Assembly: GCA_016292015.1 (NCBI GenBank)
Contig: JAEEZY010000020.1
Location: 96,207 to 160,206 of the forward strand
Direction of reading: 5' to 3'
DNA: 64,000 bases
Origin: Bacteroidales bacterium
GTDB lineage: Bacteria > Bacteroidota > Bacteroidia > Bacteroidales > P3
Part shown: positions 43,141-52,447 of the stretch, piece by piece
Layout: the number at the start of each line of letters is the position of its first letter
Position numbering within the stretch: position 1 is the stretch's first letter
The notes under the pieces: model-generated
Database searches by the model: none
What the model was told of the DNA's origin: nothing
What the model saw: the letters and a program-made list of their open reading frames with translations, nothing else
Position numbers and translations under genes: made by a program

Positions 43141-43355
43141 ATTATTGGTACCCTAATATAACCAAACTATAAATGTAAGCTTCTCTGGATATGGTTTGTC
43201 TGTCCGTCTCGTCCGTGATTCTGATTGATCTCTTTGATTGCTGACCTGCCCAGCTTTTCCATCGGACAACGTCTGCCTTGTCAGCTACAACCGCTATTTG
43301 TGGCTTTTCTGTCTGCCCTTCGCGACATAAATGACGGCATTTTATAAAAATGTTG

Positions 43356-43363
43356 TAATTTTG
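43356..43363 (+). promoter_or_regulatory. -7 promoter element of the GroES-like/alaS unit
   Basis: TAATTTTG followed by CACACG, 25 bp before the GroES-like start codon. The usual TTG element is not evident. Confidence 0.55.
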
Positions 43364-43388
43364 CACACGTTTTTATTTCAAGTCACCA

Positions 43389-43748
43389 ATGAGTACAGAC
43401 AAACTTGACAACATAATCGTAATCGGCGACCGGGTGCTGATAAAGCCCAGCCTTGGGGCGGAGCGCAGTAGGGGAGGGCTCTACCTTCCTGTTGGCTATC
43501 AGGACAAAGAGGACGTGAAGTCGGGCTATATCCTCAAGTGCGGCCCTGGCTATCCGCTCCCTTCGCTCGACGACGACTCCGAATCTTGGACGGGCCGCAG
43601 CAACGAGGCGAAATACTTGCCCCTGCAGGTGCAGCCGGGCGACCTCGCCATATACCTCCAGAAGAACGCCATCGAGATAAAATACAACGGCGAGAAATAC
43701 TACATCGTCCCGCAGAGCGCCATCCTCCTGGTCGAACGCGACGAATAG
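43389..43748 (+). CDS. GroES-like (Cpn10 fold) co-chaperone family protein
   Basis: A 119-residue cytosolic protein. The N-terminal half has the Cpn10 signature IGDRVLIKPSLGAERSRGGLYLP, followed by the second barrel strand GYILKCGPGYPLP and PGDLAIYLQKNAIEIKYNGEKYYIVPQSAILLV. An insert after GYPLP (LDDDSESWTGRSNEAKYLP) separates it from housekeeping GroES, and no groEL is adjacent. It is a divergent paralogue directly upstream of alaS. Confidence 0.75.
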   Translation: MSTDKLDNIIVIGDRVLIKPSLGAERSRGGLYLPVGYQDKEDVKSGYILKCGPGYPLPSLDDDSESWTGRSNEAKYLPLQVQPGDLAIYLQKNAIEIKYNGEKYYIVPQSAILLVERDE

Positions 43749-43751
43749 TCA

Positions 43752-43793
43752 ACTCAAAACTAAAAACTCAAAACTTAAAACTTAAAACTTGTC
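43752..43793 (+). repeat. Heptameric tract immediately upstream of alaS
   Basis: Six consecutive 7-nt units (ACTCAAA, ACTAAAA, ACTCAAA, ACTTAAA, ACTTAAA, ACTTGTC) end exactly at the alaS ATG. A near copy lies in frame within alaS at 44953-44987. Confidence 0.8.
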
Positions 43794-46409
43794 ATGACTT
43801 CCAAGGAAATACGCAATCAGTTTCTGAAGTTCTTCGAAAGCAAACAGCATCATATCGTGCCTTCGGCTCCGATGGTGATAAAGAACGACCCGACTCTTAT
43901 GTTCACCAACGCGGGCATGAACCAGTTCAAAGACATCTTCCTCGGCAATGCGCAGTCGCAATGGCCTCGCGTCAGCGACGCTCAGAAATGTCTGCGTGTC
44001 AGCGGCAAGCACAACGACCTCGAGGAGGTCGGTCGCGACACCTACCACCACACCATGTTCGAGATGCTGGGCAACTGGAGCTTCGGCGACTACTTCAAGC
44101 GTGACGCCATCGCCTACGGCTGGGAGTTCCTTACCGAGGTGATGGGCATCGACAAGAACCGCCTCTATGTCACCGTCTTTGGCGGCGACGAGAAAGACGG
44201 CCTCGAGATGGACACCGAGGCTTACGGCTACTGGAAGGAGCATATTGCCGAAGAGCGCATCCTCAAAGGCTCGAAGAAAGACAACTTCTGGGAGATGGGC
44301 GACCAAGGTCCTTGCGGCCCTTGCAGCGAGATCCATATCGACCTGCGTCCCGACTCCGAGCGTGCCGCCTTGCCGGGCAGCGAGCTGGTCAACAAGGACA
44401 ACCCGCTCGTCATCGAAATCTGGAACCTCGTGTTCATGCAGTTCAACCGCCTCGCATCGGGCAAGCTCGAGCCGCTCAAGGCCAAGCATATCGACACCGG
44501 CATGGGTTTCGAGCGTCTCTGCATGGTGATGCAAGGCAAGACCTCAAACTACGATACCGACGTCTTCCAGCCGCTCATCCAGGCGCTTGCCGCCAAGTCG
44601 GGCAAGCAGTATGGTGCCGACCGTGAGGCCGACATCGCCATGCGTGTCTGTGCCGACCACCTGCGTGCCGTATCGTTCTCAATCGCCGACGGTCAGCTGC
44701 CCTCCAACGCTAAGGCTGGCTACGTCATCCGTCGCATCCTGCGCCGTGCCGTACGCTATGGTTACACCTTCCTCGGCTTCAAGGAGCCGTTCATCAACTC
44801 TCTCGTCCCTATCCTTGTCGAGCAGATGGGCGACCAATACCCCGAACTTAAGAAGCAGCAGACGCTCATCGAGCGTATCATACTCGAAGAGGAGCAGTCC
44901 TTCCTAAAGACCCTCTCCAACGGCATCGCCCGCTTCGAGGATTATATCCAGAACTCAAAACTTAAAACTCAAAACTCAAAACTTGAAATCGACGGCGCTT
45001 TCGCCTTCGAGCTGTTCGACACCTATGGCTTCCCCATCGACCTCACTCAGCTTATGGCTTCCGAGAAGGGCTGGACGGTCGATATGGATGGTTTTAATAA
45101 AGGCCTCGCTGAGCAGAAGCAGCGCAGCCGTGCCGCCGCAGCCGTCGAAAACGACGACTGGGTCGAGCTGCAACCGGGCGTCGAGGAGCAGTTTGTGGGT
45201 TACGACACCCTTACCGCCGATGTCAAGATTGTGCGTTACCGCAAGGTCAAGACCAAAGACAAGGAGTTCTTCCAGCTCGTTTTCGACCAGACGCCTTTCT
45301 ATGGCGAGAGCGGCGGCCAATGTGGCGACAAGGGCTCTCTGACCGATGCCGCAGGCAGCCGCATCGACATCATCGACACCAAGAAGGAGAACGGACTTAT
45401 CGTGCATATCGTCAACTCTCTTCCGCCCGTCCTCGACGGTGGTTTTGTGGCTACGGTGTCCAAGCAGCGCCGTCTGGCTATTCAGAACAACCACTCGGCC
45501 ACGCACCTCTTGCACAAAGCCCTGCGCACCGTACTCGGCACTCATGTCGAGCAGAAGGGCTCCAGCGTTGACGATCTGCGCCTGCGTTTCGACTTCAGCC
45601 ATTTCGCCAAGCTCACCAAAGAGGAGCTGCGTGAGGTCGAGCGTCTGGTCAACGAGGACATCCGCTGTGCCATACCGCTCGAGGAACACCGCGCTATGCC
45701 TATCGACGAGGCCCGCAAACTTGGCGCTATGGCTCTCTTCGGCGAGAAATATGGCGACAAAGTGCGTGTCGTGAAGTTCGGCGAGAGCGTCGAGTTCTGC
45801 GGTGGCACACACGTACAGAACACTGGCTCTATCGGCATGCTGCGCATCGTCAGCGAGGGCGCGGTTGCGGCTGGCATGCGCCGTATCGAGGCGGTCACCG
45901 GAGCTGTTGCCGAACGTATGGTTGACGACATGCAGGATTCGCTCGACGCGTTGAAAGAGTTGCTCAAATCCCCCAAAGATTTGCTGGCTGCCGTACAGAA
46001 ACTGCAGGACGACAATGCCGAGCTGCGCCAGCAGGTCGAGGCTTTCCGCAAGGAGAAGGTGCAAGCTGCGGTGGCCAAAATAGCCGAACAACTCAACGAA
46101 AACAAAATATACTCGGCATTGCTGCACGACGACCTCGCACCGATGAAGGACTTCGTGATGCCGCTGCGTGAGAAATATCCCGACATGGCGTTGGTGCTAG
46201 GAAGCGACTTCGGTGGAAAACCCTCTCTGCTCGTCTGCTTAGGACAGAACCGTGTCGATTCAGGCCTCAACGCCGGACAGATTGTCCGCACCGCAGGCAA
46301 GGAGATCCAAGGCGGCGGCGGTGGCCAACCCGCCTACGCCACAGCCGGAGGCAAACAAGTAGAAGGCCTCCAGAAAGCCCTCGACGTCGCTTTATCATTG
46401 CTTGGATAA
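43794..46409 (+). CDS. alaS: Alanyl-tRNA synthetase
   Basis: An 871-residue class II synthetase charging tRNA(Ala). Visible blocks: motif 1/2 region (APMVIKNDPTLMFTNAGMNQFKD, RVSDAQKCLRVSGKHNDLEEVG), motif 3 (TGMGFERL), the editing domain zinc motifs HSATHLLH and CGGTHV, and the C-terminal Gly-rich GGGGGQPAYATAGG. Residues 387-400 (NSKLKTQ then NSKLEID) are encoded by a 7-nt repeat tract just before the conserved FAFELFDTYGFP block, at a position that is a variable loop in other AlaS proteins. Everything else is normal. Confidence 0.97.
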   Translation: MTSKEIRNQFLKFFESKQHHIVPSAPMVIKNDPTLMFTNAGMNQFKDIFLGNAQSQWPRVSDAQKCLRVSGKHNDLEEVGRDTYHHTMFEMLGNWSFGDYFKRDAIAYGWEFLTEVMGIDKNRLYVTVFGGDEKDGLEMDTEAYGYWKEHIAEERILKGSKKDNFWEMGDQGPCGPCSEIHIDLRPDSERAALPGSELVNKDNPLVIEIWNLVFMQFNRLASGKLEPLKAKHIDTGMGFERLCMVMQGKTSNYDTDVFQPLIQALAAKSGKQYGADREADIAMRVCADHLRAVSFSIADGQLPSNAKAGYVIRRILRRAVRYGYTFLGFKEPFINSLVPILVEQMGDQYPELKKQQTLIERIILEEEQSFLKTLSNGIARFEDYIQNSKLKTQNSKLEIDGAFAFELFDTYGFPIDLTQLMASEKGWTVDMDGFNKGLAEQKQRSRAAAAVENDDWVELQPGVEEQFVGYDTLTADVKIVRYRKVKTKDKEFFQLVFDQTPFYGESGGQCGDKGSLTDAAGSRIDIIDTKKENGLIVHIVNSLPPVLDGGFVATVSKQRRLAIQNNHSATHLLHKALRTVLGTHVEQKGSSVDDLRLRFDFSHFAKLTKEELREVERLVNEDIRCAIPLEEHRAMPIDEARKLGAMALFGEKYGDKVRVVKFGESVEFCGGTHVQNTGSIGMLRIVSEGAVAAGMRRIEAVTGAVAERMVDDMQDSLDALKELLKSPKDLLAAVQKLQDDNAELRQQVEAFRKEKVQAAVAKIAEQLNENKIYSALLHDDLAPMKDFVMPLREKYPDMALVLGSDFGGKPSLLVCLGQNRVDSGLNAGQIVRTAGKEIQGGGGGQPAYATAGGKQVEGLQKALDVALSLLG
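44953..44987 (+). repeat. In-frame heptameric tract inside alaS
   Basis: Five 7-nt units (ACTCAAA, ACTTAAA, ACTCAAA, ACTCAAA, ACTTGAA), the same repeat as in the alaS upstream spacer. It encodes residues 387-398. Confidence 0.85.
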
Positions 46410-46411
46410 TT

Positions 46412-46825
46412 ATGAAGAAAAGACTTTTTATATCAATCCTTTTCCTGTCGCTTTCCGTTGCGGCTTTCTCTCAGGTGGTTCGCGACGGGAGCTATCGTTC
46501 TGTCGGCAGGATTGAGAGCGACGGCACTGTCCGCGATGCCAGCTACCGCAAAATCGGCTCCTTCGACAGCGACGGCTCTATCCGCGACGCCAGCTACCGC
46601 AAAATAGGCGTCATCGAGAAAGACGGCACCGTCCGTGACGCCAGCTACCGCAAGATTGGGGTCATCGAGAAAGACGGCACCGTGCGCGACGATTCTTACC
46701 GCAAGATTGGTGTTGTCGAGAAAGACGGCACCGTGCGTGACGCCAGCTACCGCAAGATTGGCACCGTCGAGGGTACCGACCGCAACCGTGCGGCTGTGTT
46801 CTTCTTCTTCAACCGCTTCGGTTGA
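46412..46825 (+). CDS. Secreted protein of 17-residue tandem repeats
   Basis: A 137-residue protein beginning 2 bp after alaS. After a signal peptide ending AFSQ, it consists of five 17-residue repeats of the type IEKDGTVRDASYRKIGV plus partial copies at each end (DNA period 51 nt), and closes with AAVFFFFNRFG. The repeats alternate a D-G turn and a Y-R-K-I-G strand, suggesting a small beta-solenoid or stacked-hairpin structure. The FNRFG end may be an outer membrane or secretion signal. The family was not recognised beyond short-repeat Bacteroidales proteins. Confidence 0.75.
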   Translation: MKKRLFISILFLSLSVAAFSQVVRDGSYRSVGRIESDGTVRDASYRKIGSFDSDGSIRDASYRKIGVIEKDGTVRDASYRKIGVIEKDGTVRDDSYRKIGVVEKDGTVRDASYRKIGTVEGTDRNRAAVFFFFNRFG

Positions 46826-47956
<1,131 letters not shown>

Positions 47957-48041
47957 CTTAACTTTATTTATGATTTGCCGTAAATTGGGTATTTGCTGAC
48001 ACTTGCAACGGTTTTGAACAATCGGTTGATATTTCGTTTTG

Positions 48042-48049
48042 CAAAATTA
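48042..48049 (-). promoter_or_regulatory. -7 promoter element of tgt
   Basis: TAATTTTG on the minus strand, 85 bp before the tgt start, in the divergent gap with the glycosyltransferase gene. Confidence 0.45.
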
Positions 48050-48072
48050 CGTCTTTTGCGGAAATAAATATC

Positions 48073-48080
48073 TAACTTTG
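48073..48080 (+). promoter_or_regulatory. -7 promoter element of the glycosyltransferase gene
   Basis: TAACTTTG followed by CACACC, 35 bp before the start codon at 48116. Confidence 0.55.
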
Positions 48081-48115
48081 CACACCTAATTACGAAATAG
48101 TTTTTCACTTTACCG

Positions 48116-49267
48116 ATGGATTTCTCTAACATAGCGAACGATCTTTTGACGCAGATACTCGTTGCTGCCGCCCTTCTGGGTTTTATACTGCTTGTCGTTG
48201 TTTACTCGCTCCGTTACCTCTATGTGGCGCACAAAGCCAAGAAGGCTGCACAGAAGCAGTTGACCGGCGACGAGCCGTCGCCTCCTGTTTCGGTGGTTTT
48301 GGTCGCTCACAACGAGGCTGCCTTCCTGCGTGAAAACCTGGTTTATCTTTTGGAACAGGAATATCCCGATTTCGAGGTGGTGGTGGTCAACTATCTGTCG
48401 CACGACGACACCCACTTTGTGCTAAAGCTCTGCAAGGACAACTATCCCAACCTCAAGGTGGTCGATTTCAAGGATGACGTGAATATGTTCTACGGGCGCA
48501 AGTACCCGCTGTCGATAGGCATACGTTCGGCCAAGAACGACATCATCGTGCTGACCGATGTCGACAGTATGCCGTCGAGTCTTAAATGGTTGCGTCATGT
48601 GGTTCAGGGCTATTCCAAACCCAGCACCAATATCGTTCTCGGGTATGGTCAGGTCGAAGCCGAGAAAACGGTGCTTGGGAGTATGCAGCGATACGATAAT
48701 ATGGATTATAGCGCCGACTATTTGTCGCGTGCCCTGAGGCATCGTCCCGTTACCGCCACCGACCGCAACCTCTCTTACCGCAAAGGCTTCTTCTTCTCGA
48801 AAGGAGCATTCATAAGCCACTACAATGAGCCTGACGGCGCCGCCGATATGTTCGTGAATCAGAACGCCACTCGCCGAAACACCGAGGTTAACCTCCATCC
48901 CGAGACATTCATCAAATATAAGGCTCCCGTAAAATTCATTCATTGGCACCAGATGCGTCAGCATCGCACCGCCACCTACCGCCACCACAAGGCCTCGCAG
49001 CAGATGGCCGGCGCCACAGCGGGGATATCCCTCCTGCTTTTCTATGGTGCGGTGGCTGCTTTGTTGGCTTTGGGACTTTTCCCGTGGCAGATACTCGTCG
49101 GCGTGCTCGTCTTGAAGTTTGCCCTGCAGATACTCTCTTTCTGGCAGCTCGAGAAACAGCTTGGAGAGAAAGGCCTATGCTGGCTGTCTCCTCTCTATGA
49201 AATTTATTTTACTATAGCAAATACTATACTTTTACTTTTTCCGTTAAAGTACAAATACAAGAAATAA
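48116..49267 (+). CDS. Membrane-anchored glycosyltransferase, family 2
   Basis: A 383-residue protein with one N-terminal transmembrane helix (ILVAAALLGFILLVVVYSLRYLYVA), a GT-A domain (PPVSVVLVAHNEAAFLRENLVYLLEQEYPDFEVVVV, the Asp motif VLTDVDSMPSS and an acceptor region around YDNMDYSADYLSRAL with NLSYRK) and two to three C-terminal membrane helices (GISLLLFYGAVAALLALGLFPWQILVGVLVLKFAL, IYFTIANTILLLF). This is a processive or lipid-linked GT2 architecture of the cell envelope. The sugar and acceptor are unknown. Confidence 0.88.
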   Translation: MDFSNIANDLLTQILVAAALLGFILLVVVYSLRYLYVAHKAKKAAQKQLTGDEPSPPVSVVLVAHNEAAFLRENLVYLLEQEYPDFEVVVVNYLSHDDTHFVLKLCKDNYPNLKVVDFKDDVNMFYGRKYPLSIGIRSAKNDIIVLTDVDSMPSSLKWLRHVVQGYSKPSTNIVLGYGQVEAEKTVLGSMQRYDNMDYSADYLSRALRHRPVTATDRNLSYRKGFFFSKGAFISHYNEPDGAADMFVNQNATRRNTEVNLHPETFIKYKAPVKFIHWHQMRQHRTATYRHHKASQQMAGATAGISLLLFYGAVAALLALGLFPWQILVGVLVLKFALQILSFWQLEKQLGEKGLCWLSPLYEIYFTIANTILLLFPLKYKYKK

Positions 49268-49329
49268 GCAAGAAGGTTTCCTCCGCGAAAGAAAAAAGCG
49301 CGGAATCATTGATATAAGCATGCACACCA

Positions 49330-49941
49330 ATGGAACCATCGATTAATCTCACAACCGAAAAAGCCCGCCGCGACTACCGGCTGGTATGTCAAGCTCGGGA
49401 GCACAACGACCAGAAAGCATACGCCGACCTTATGGGTATGTACAGGGAGCCCCTGTACACGATGCTGCTCAAGATGACGAACAGCCCGGTCGATGCGGAC
49501 GACTTGACGATTGAAACGTTCAGCAAGGCTTTCAGCTCTCTCCATCTCTACAGCCCTACAAATGCTTTCAGCACGTGGCTGTTTTCGATAGCTTCGAACC
49601 ACTGCATCGACTTCATCAGGAAGAAACGAATGCAGACGGTGTCGATAAACGACGTGGCAAGCAACAAGGACGGCGATGTGTATGAATATCCGCTTCCGTC
49701 AGACTTGCCCTCGCCCGAAGAAAGCATGGTGTCGAAGGAGCGCAAGGCAATGCTGCATGAGGTTGTGCAGCAAATCAAGCCTCGCTACCGCAGGTTGATA
49801 GAGATGCGCTACTTCGAGGAACTCTCGTACGAGGAAATCGCCCAGCAGCTCAATATGCCGATGGGTACGGTGAAAGTACAGTTGTTGCGTGCTCGCAACC
49901 TGCTTTCGACGATGATGAAGGCACGCAGAGAGCAGATTTGA
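49330..49941 (+). CDS. ECF-type RNA polymerase sigma factor
   Basis: A 203-residue sigma-70 factor of the extracytoplasmic-function group. Region 2 (YADLMGMYREPLYTMLLKMTNSPVDADDLTIETFSKAF, with AFSTWLFSIASNHCIDFIRKKR) binds the -10 region; an about 30-residue acidic linker (NKDGDVYEYPLPSDLPSPEES) precedes region 4 (IKPRYRRLIEMRYFEELSYEEIAQQLNMPMGTVKVQLLRARNLL). No anti-sigma gene is adjacent. It resembles the free-standing Bacteroidota ECF group to which SigP, regulator of the T9SS in Porphyromonas, belongs; that link is only suggestive. Confidence 0.9.
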   Translation: MEPSINLTTEKARRDYRLVCQAREHNDQKAYADLMGMYREPLYTMLLKMTNSPVDADDLTIETFSKAFSSLHLYSPTNAFSTWLFSIASNHCIDFIRKKRMQTVSINDVASNKDGDVYEYPLPSDLPSPEESMVSKERKAMLHEVVQQIKPRYRRLIEMRYFEELSYEEIAQQLNMPMGTVKVQLLRARNLLSTMMKARREQI

Positions 49942-49952
49942 TTTCTTTTGTG

Positions 49953-49960
49953 TACTTTTG
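49953..49960 (+). promoter_or_regulatory. -7 promoter element overlapping the barrel gene start region
   Basis: TACTTTTG followed by CAGC, five bp before the GTG start of the barrel gene. It lies just after the sigma-factor stop, so this gene can be transcribed separately with almost no leader. Confidence 0.5.
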
Positions 49961-49964
49961 CAGC

Positions 49965-50897
49965 GTGAAACGATCAGCTCTCATAATAGCACTCTTGATG
50001 TTGGCCGAAGGCGCTTTGGCCGACGACTGGGATGTGCACAGGCCCTATGGGGCTAATCGACCGATAGGACTCTCAGCATCCATCAACGTGGGTATGCTGA
50101 TAGCCAACAAAAAACAAGCAGAATTCTATTCGGGAAACCGTATCGATCCTGATATCGATGCGGATCAGACGTATTTGGAGAGGATGATTCATAGTGAGAG
50201 GTTTGGCAATCAGATTTGGACCGACCTCGTCGATGGTGGTTATATTTCGCCGAGCGCAATACAGAACTATAGTCAGCTGAAAGTGGTCGAGCCTGCCAAG
50301 ATGCACTATAAGTTGACCTATCAGATTGGGTTGGGTATAAGGTACGACTGGGAGTCGGGGTGGGGTGGTTTGTTGCGGTTCGACTGGTCGAGGCTTACGG
50401 CTGTGGGAGCATTTAATCTCAGCAGCACCAACGGAACGGGCATATTGCAGAACGACAATCAGTATGTGCAGTGTTCGGTAGGCGGAGTTGAGAACAGAAT
50501 CAACATAGACCTGGGGATAGCCAAGAGGTTCTTTTTATCGGAGAGTTTTGCTTTGGAGTTGGATTTGGGTTTCAACCTGAACAATCTTAAGGTCAAGAAA
50601 AACATGATGGAGATTGCAGGTCGGACACACGACATACTGGATATCTATGGAAGCAACGGTCCGATGCTGAATGGTGCAACATACGAGTACATCAACCAGG
50701 GTGGAGTGGGTTTCGGTGGATTTGCGGGGTTGGCTTTATGCTACATTGTACCTGGTGAGAACTCGGTGGGAACCATCGATTTCGGCTATAACTTCTACTA
50801 TGAGAAACTGAAGCTGGAGGGATATAGCGGATATGCACCGCAACACGCTATATTTCTCAAGTTTAACCTGAATACATTCTCGTTTTTTAACAAATAG
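49965..50897 (+). CDS. Outer membrane beta-barrel protein of unknown function
   Basis: A 310-residue protein from a GTG start at 49965, giving VKRSALIIALLMLAEGALADDW as signal peptide; a TTG start at 49938 overlapping the sigma-factor stop is an alternative but would put nine non-hydrophobic residues ahead and include the promoter. The mature protein has strands such as YQIGLGIRYDWESGWGGLLRFDW, NIDLGIAKRFFLSESFALELDLGFNL and FGGFAGLALCYIV, ending HAIFLKFNLNTFSFF, as in small outer membrane barrels. It may be a target of the sigma factor upstream. Confidence 0.72.
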   Translation: MKRSALIIALLMLAEGALADDWDVHRPYGANRPIGLSASINVGMLIANKKQAEFYSGNRIDPDIDADQTYLERMIHSERFGNQIWTDLVDGGYISPSAIQNYSQLKVVEPAKMHYKLTYQIGLGIRYDWESGWGGLLRFDWSRLTAVGAFNLSSTNGTGILQNDNQYVQCSVGGVENRINIDLGIAKRFFLSESFALELDLGFNLNNLKVKKNMMEIAGRTHDILDIYGSNGPMLNGATYEYINQGGVGFGGFAGLALCYIVPGENSVGTIDFGYNFYYEKLKLEGYSGYAPQHAIFLKFNLNTFSFFNK

Positions 50898-50917
50898 AAA
50901 ACAACACAAACAGATAA

Positions 50918-51436
50918 ATGATACAACTAACACCATTAGAAGACTCCGACCATCCGCATTTTGCGGAAGATTTGTTTGAATCGGCTTTTCCTGAGGCGGA
51001 ACGCCCCGACTTCGACGACCTGAAAAAACGTCCATCCAATTTCCATTTCATGGTGGCCACCAACGATGACGAACCAATAGGAATCCTGACTTACTGGACG
51101 TTCGAGGAGTTTGTCTATGTTGAGCATTTTGCCATCGACGAGGATTTACGTAACAATGGTTTCGGCAAGGCGGTCTTCCTGAACTTCATGTCTCAACATG
51201 GCGGACAGATGGTCATGGAGGTGGAGATGCCACACGATGAGACATCGGAGTACCGTATTGAGTTCTATGCCAGCATGGGCCTATATCAGAACCCTTATGA
51301 ATATTACCAGCCGTCGTATCATGGTGACGACACCCGCGTGCCGATGATGATTATGTCGAAACTGGAGATGGACGACGACGAGTTTGATGAGATGCGTGAA
51401 ATTCTGTATAAAGAGGTGTATAAAGTTGTCGTTTGA
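50918..51436 (+). CDS. GNAT family acetyltransferase
   Basis: A 172-residue protein with the acetyl-CoA-binding loop LRNNGFGKAVFL after strand VYVEHFAIDEDL (Q/RxxGxG/A motif as RNNGFG) and the preceding FMVATNDDEPIGILTYW. The C-terminal acidic segment (MDDDEFDEMREILY) is atypical. The substrate is unknown. It follows the barrel gene by 20 bp. Confidence 0.88.
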   Translation: MIQLTPLEDSDHPHFAEDLFESAFPEAERPDFDDLKKRPSNFHFMVATNDDEPIGILTYWTFEEFVYVEHFAIDEDLRNNGFGKAVFLNFMSQHGGQMVMEVEMPHDETSEYRIEFYASMGLYQNPYEYYQPSYHGDDTRVPMMIMSKLEMDDDEFDEMREILYKEVYKVVV

Positions 51437-51510
51437 CAGTCGGCTGACTGAAGTTTTGATGTTTTTGAACGCTTGACTGTCAGTTTGTTGTGATAAAAAA
51501 TGTAAAAATA

Positions 51511-51542
51511 TTTGGTCGGTAAGCAGAAAGTTTGTACTTTTG
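51511..51542 (+). promoter_or_regulatory. Promoter of tRNA-Arg
   Basis: TTTG at 51511-51514 and TACTTTTG at 51535-51542, 20 bp apart, followed by CAACC and the tRNA 26 bp later. Confidence 0.75.
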
Positions 51543-51568
51543 CAACCGCTTTCGAGGAGAGAAAGTAT

Positions 51569-51642
51569 GGCTCCTTAGCTCAACTGAATAGAGCATCTGA
51601 CTACGGATCAGAAGGTTGCAGGTTTGAATCCTGCAGGAGTCA
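51569..51642 (+). tRNA. tRNA-Arg (anticodon ACG)
   Basis: Acceptor GGCTCCT pairs with AGGAGTC (one G-T), discriminator A; D-loop AGCTCAACTGAATAGAGC, anticodon stem-loop TCTGA-CTACGGA-TCAGA (anticodon ACG), T-arm TGCAGGTTTGAATCCTGCA. CCA is not encoded. Confidence 0.95.
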
Positions 51643-51655
51643 CAAAAACAAAGGT

Positions 51656-51684
51656 AGGCACACTGCAATGTGTGCCTTTTTTTA
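51656..51684 (+). terminator. Terminator after tRNA-Arg
   Basis: AGGCACAC and GTGTGCCT form a perfect stem with loop TGCAAT, followed by seven T. It lies 13 bp after the tRNA and directly before the NlpC/P60 start codon. Confidence 0.85.
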
Positions 51685-51689
51685 TCGAG

Positions 51690-52232
51690 ATGAGAAAGGT
51701 ACAGTATCTATATTCCGTTATTCTGTTGTTGCTGTGTGCACCCTTGGAGATGAGAGCCCAGTTGGCTGATTATTCGGAGGAGTTTATCGACTATGAGACG
51801 TTGGCTGCCTATGATGACGACCAACCGAAAACGGTTAGTATGGCGGCAACAGTGATAGGTGAAGCAATGAAATATTTGGGCACACCCTACCGCTGGGGAG
51901 GTAAGACTCCGGCTGGCTTCGACTGTGCTGGATTCGTGCGCTACGTCTATTCACGTTTCGGGTTGACCCTCTCGCCGTCGGCACCCTCGCAATCGAAAGA
52001 GGGAGTACGGCTTAAACGCGAGGAGCTGGCTCCGGGCGATCTGGTGTTCTACGGGGGCAGCCGCAACACCAAGGCGATAGGTCATGTGGGTTTGGTGACC
52101 GAAGTGGGCGAGGACAGCTTCAAGTTCATCCACGCCTCGAACACAGGAGTGCGTGTAAGCTGCTCAACCGAACCCTACTACAAAGCCCGCTATATCTGTG
52201 CCTGCAGGGTGATAGACAAGGTGCAACCTTGA
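51690..52232 (+). CDS. NlpC/P60 family peptidase
   Basis: A 180-residue exported protein (signal MRKVQYLYSVILLLLCAPLEMRAQ). The catalytic Cys is in FDCAGFVRYVYSRFG, and the His in GHVGLVTEVGEDSFKFIHAS, completing the NlpC/P60 triad used to cut peptidoglycan stem peptides. An acidic segment precedes the domain. The upstream in-frame start (51624) overlaps the tRNA and the terminator and is rejected. Confidence 0.92.
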   Translation: MRKVQYLYSVILLLLCAPLEMRAQLADYSEEFIDYETLAAYDDDQPKTVSMAATVIGEAMKYLGTPYRWGGKTPAGFDCAGFVRYVYSRFGLTLSPSAPSQSKEGVRLKREELAPGDLVFYGGSRNTKAIGHVGLVTEVGEDSFKFIHASNTGVRVSCSTEPYYKARYICACRVIDKVQP

Positions 52233-52418
52233 CTAATTTGGATTCTGAATTCTGAATTTCGAAGTGGCTTGCACACTTGGCGTCATTTTAATCTCGAATT
52301 TCGAAATCTGAATGACGGGTGGGGCTATAGCGTCCACCTCGGATTTAACAAAACTCCGTGCCTGCTTGTGTTGATAAGGTGGTGAAAACTTATTGGGGGC
52401 TGTTTTGTGGAAAATGTG

Positions 52419-52426
52419 TATCTTTG
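52419..52426 (+). promoter_or_regulatory. -7 promoter element of the thioredoxin-fold gene
   Basis: TATCTTTG followed by CACCG, 21 bp before the ATG at 52448. Confidence 0.55.
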
Positions 52427-52447
52427 CACCGCAATAGGGATAAAAAT

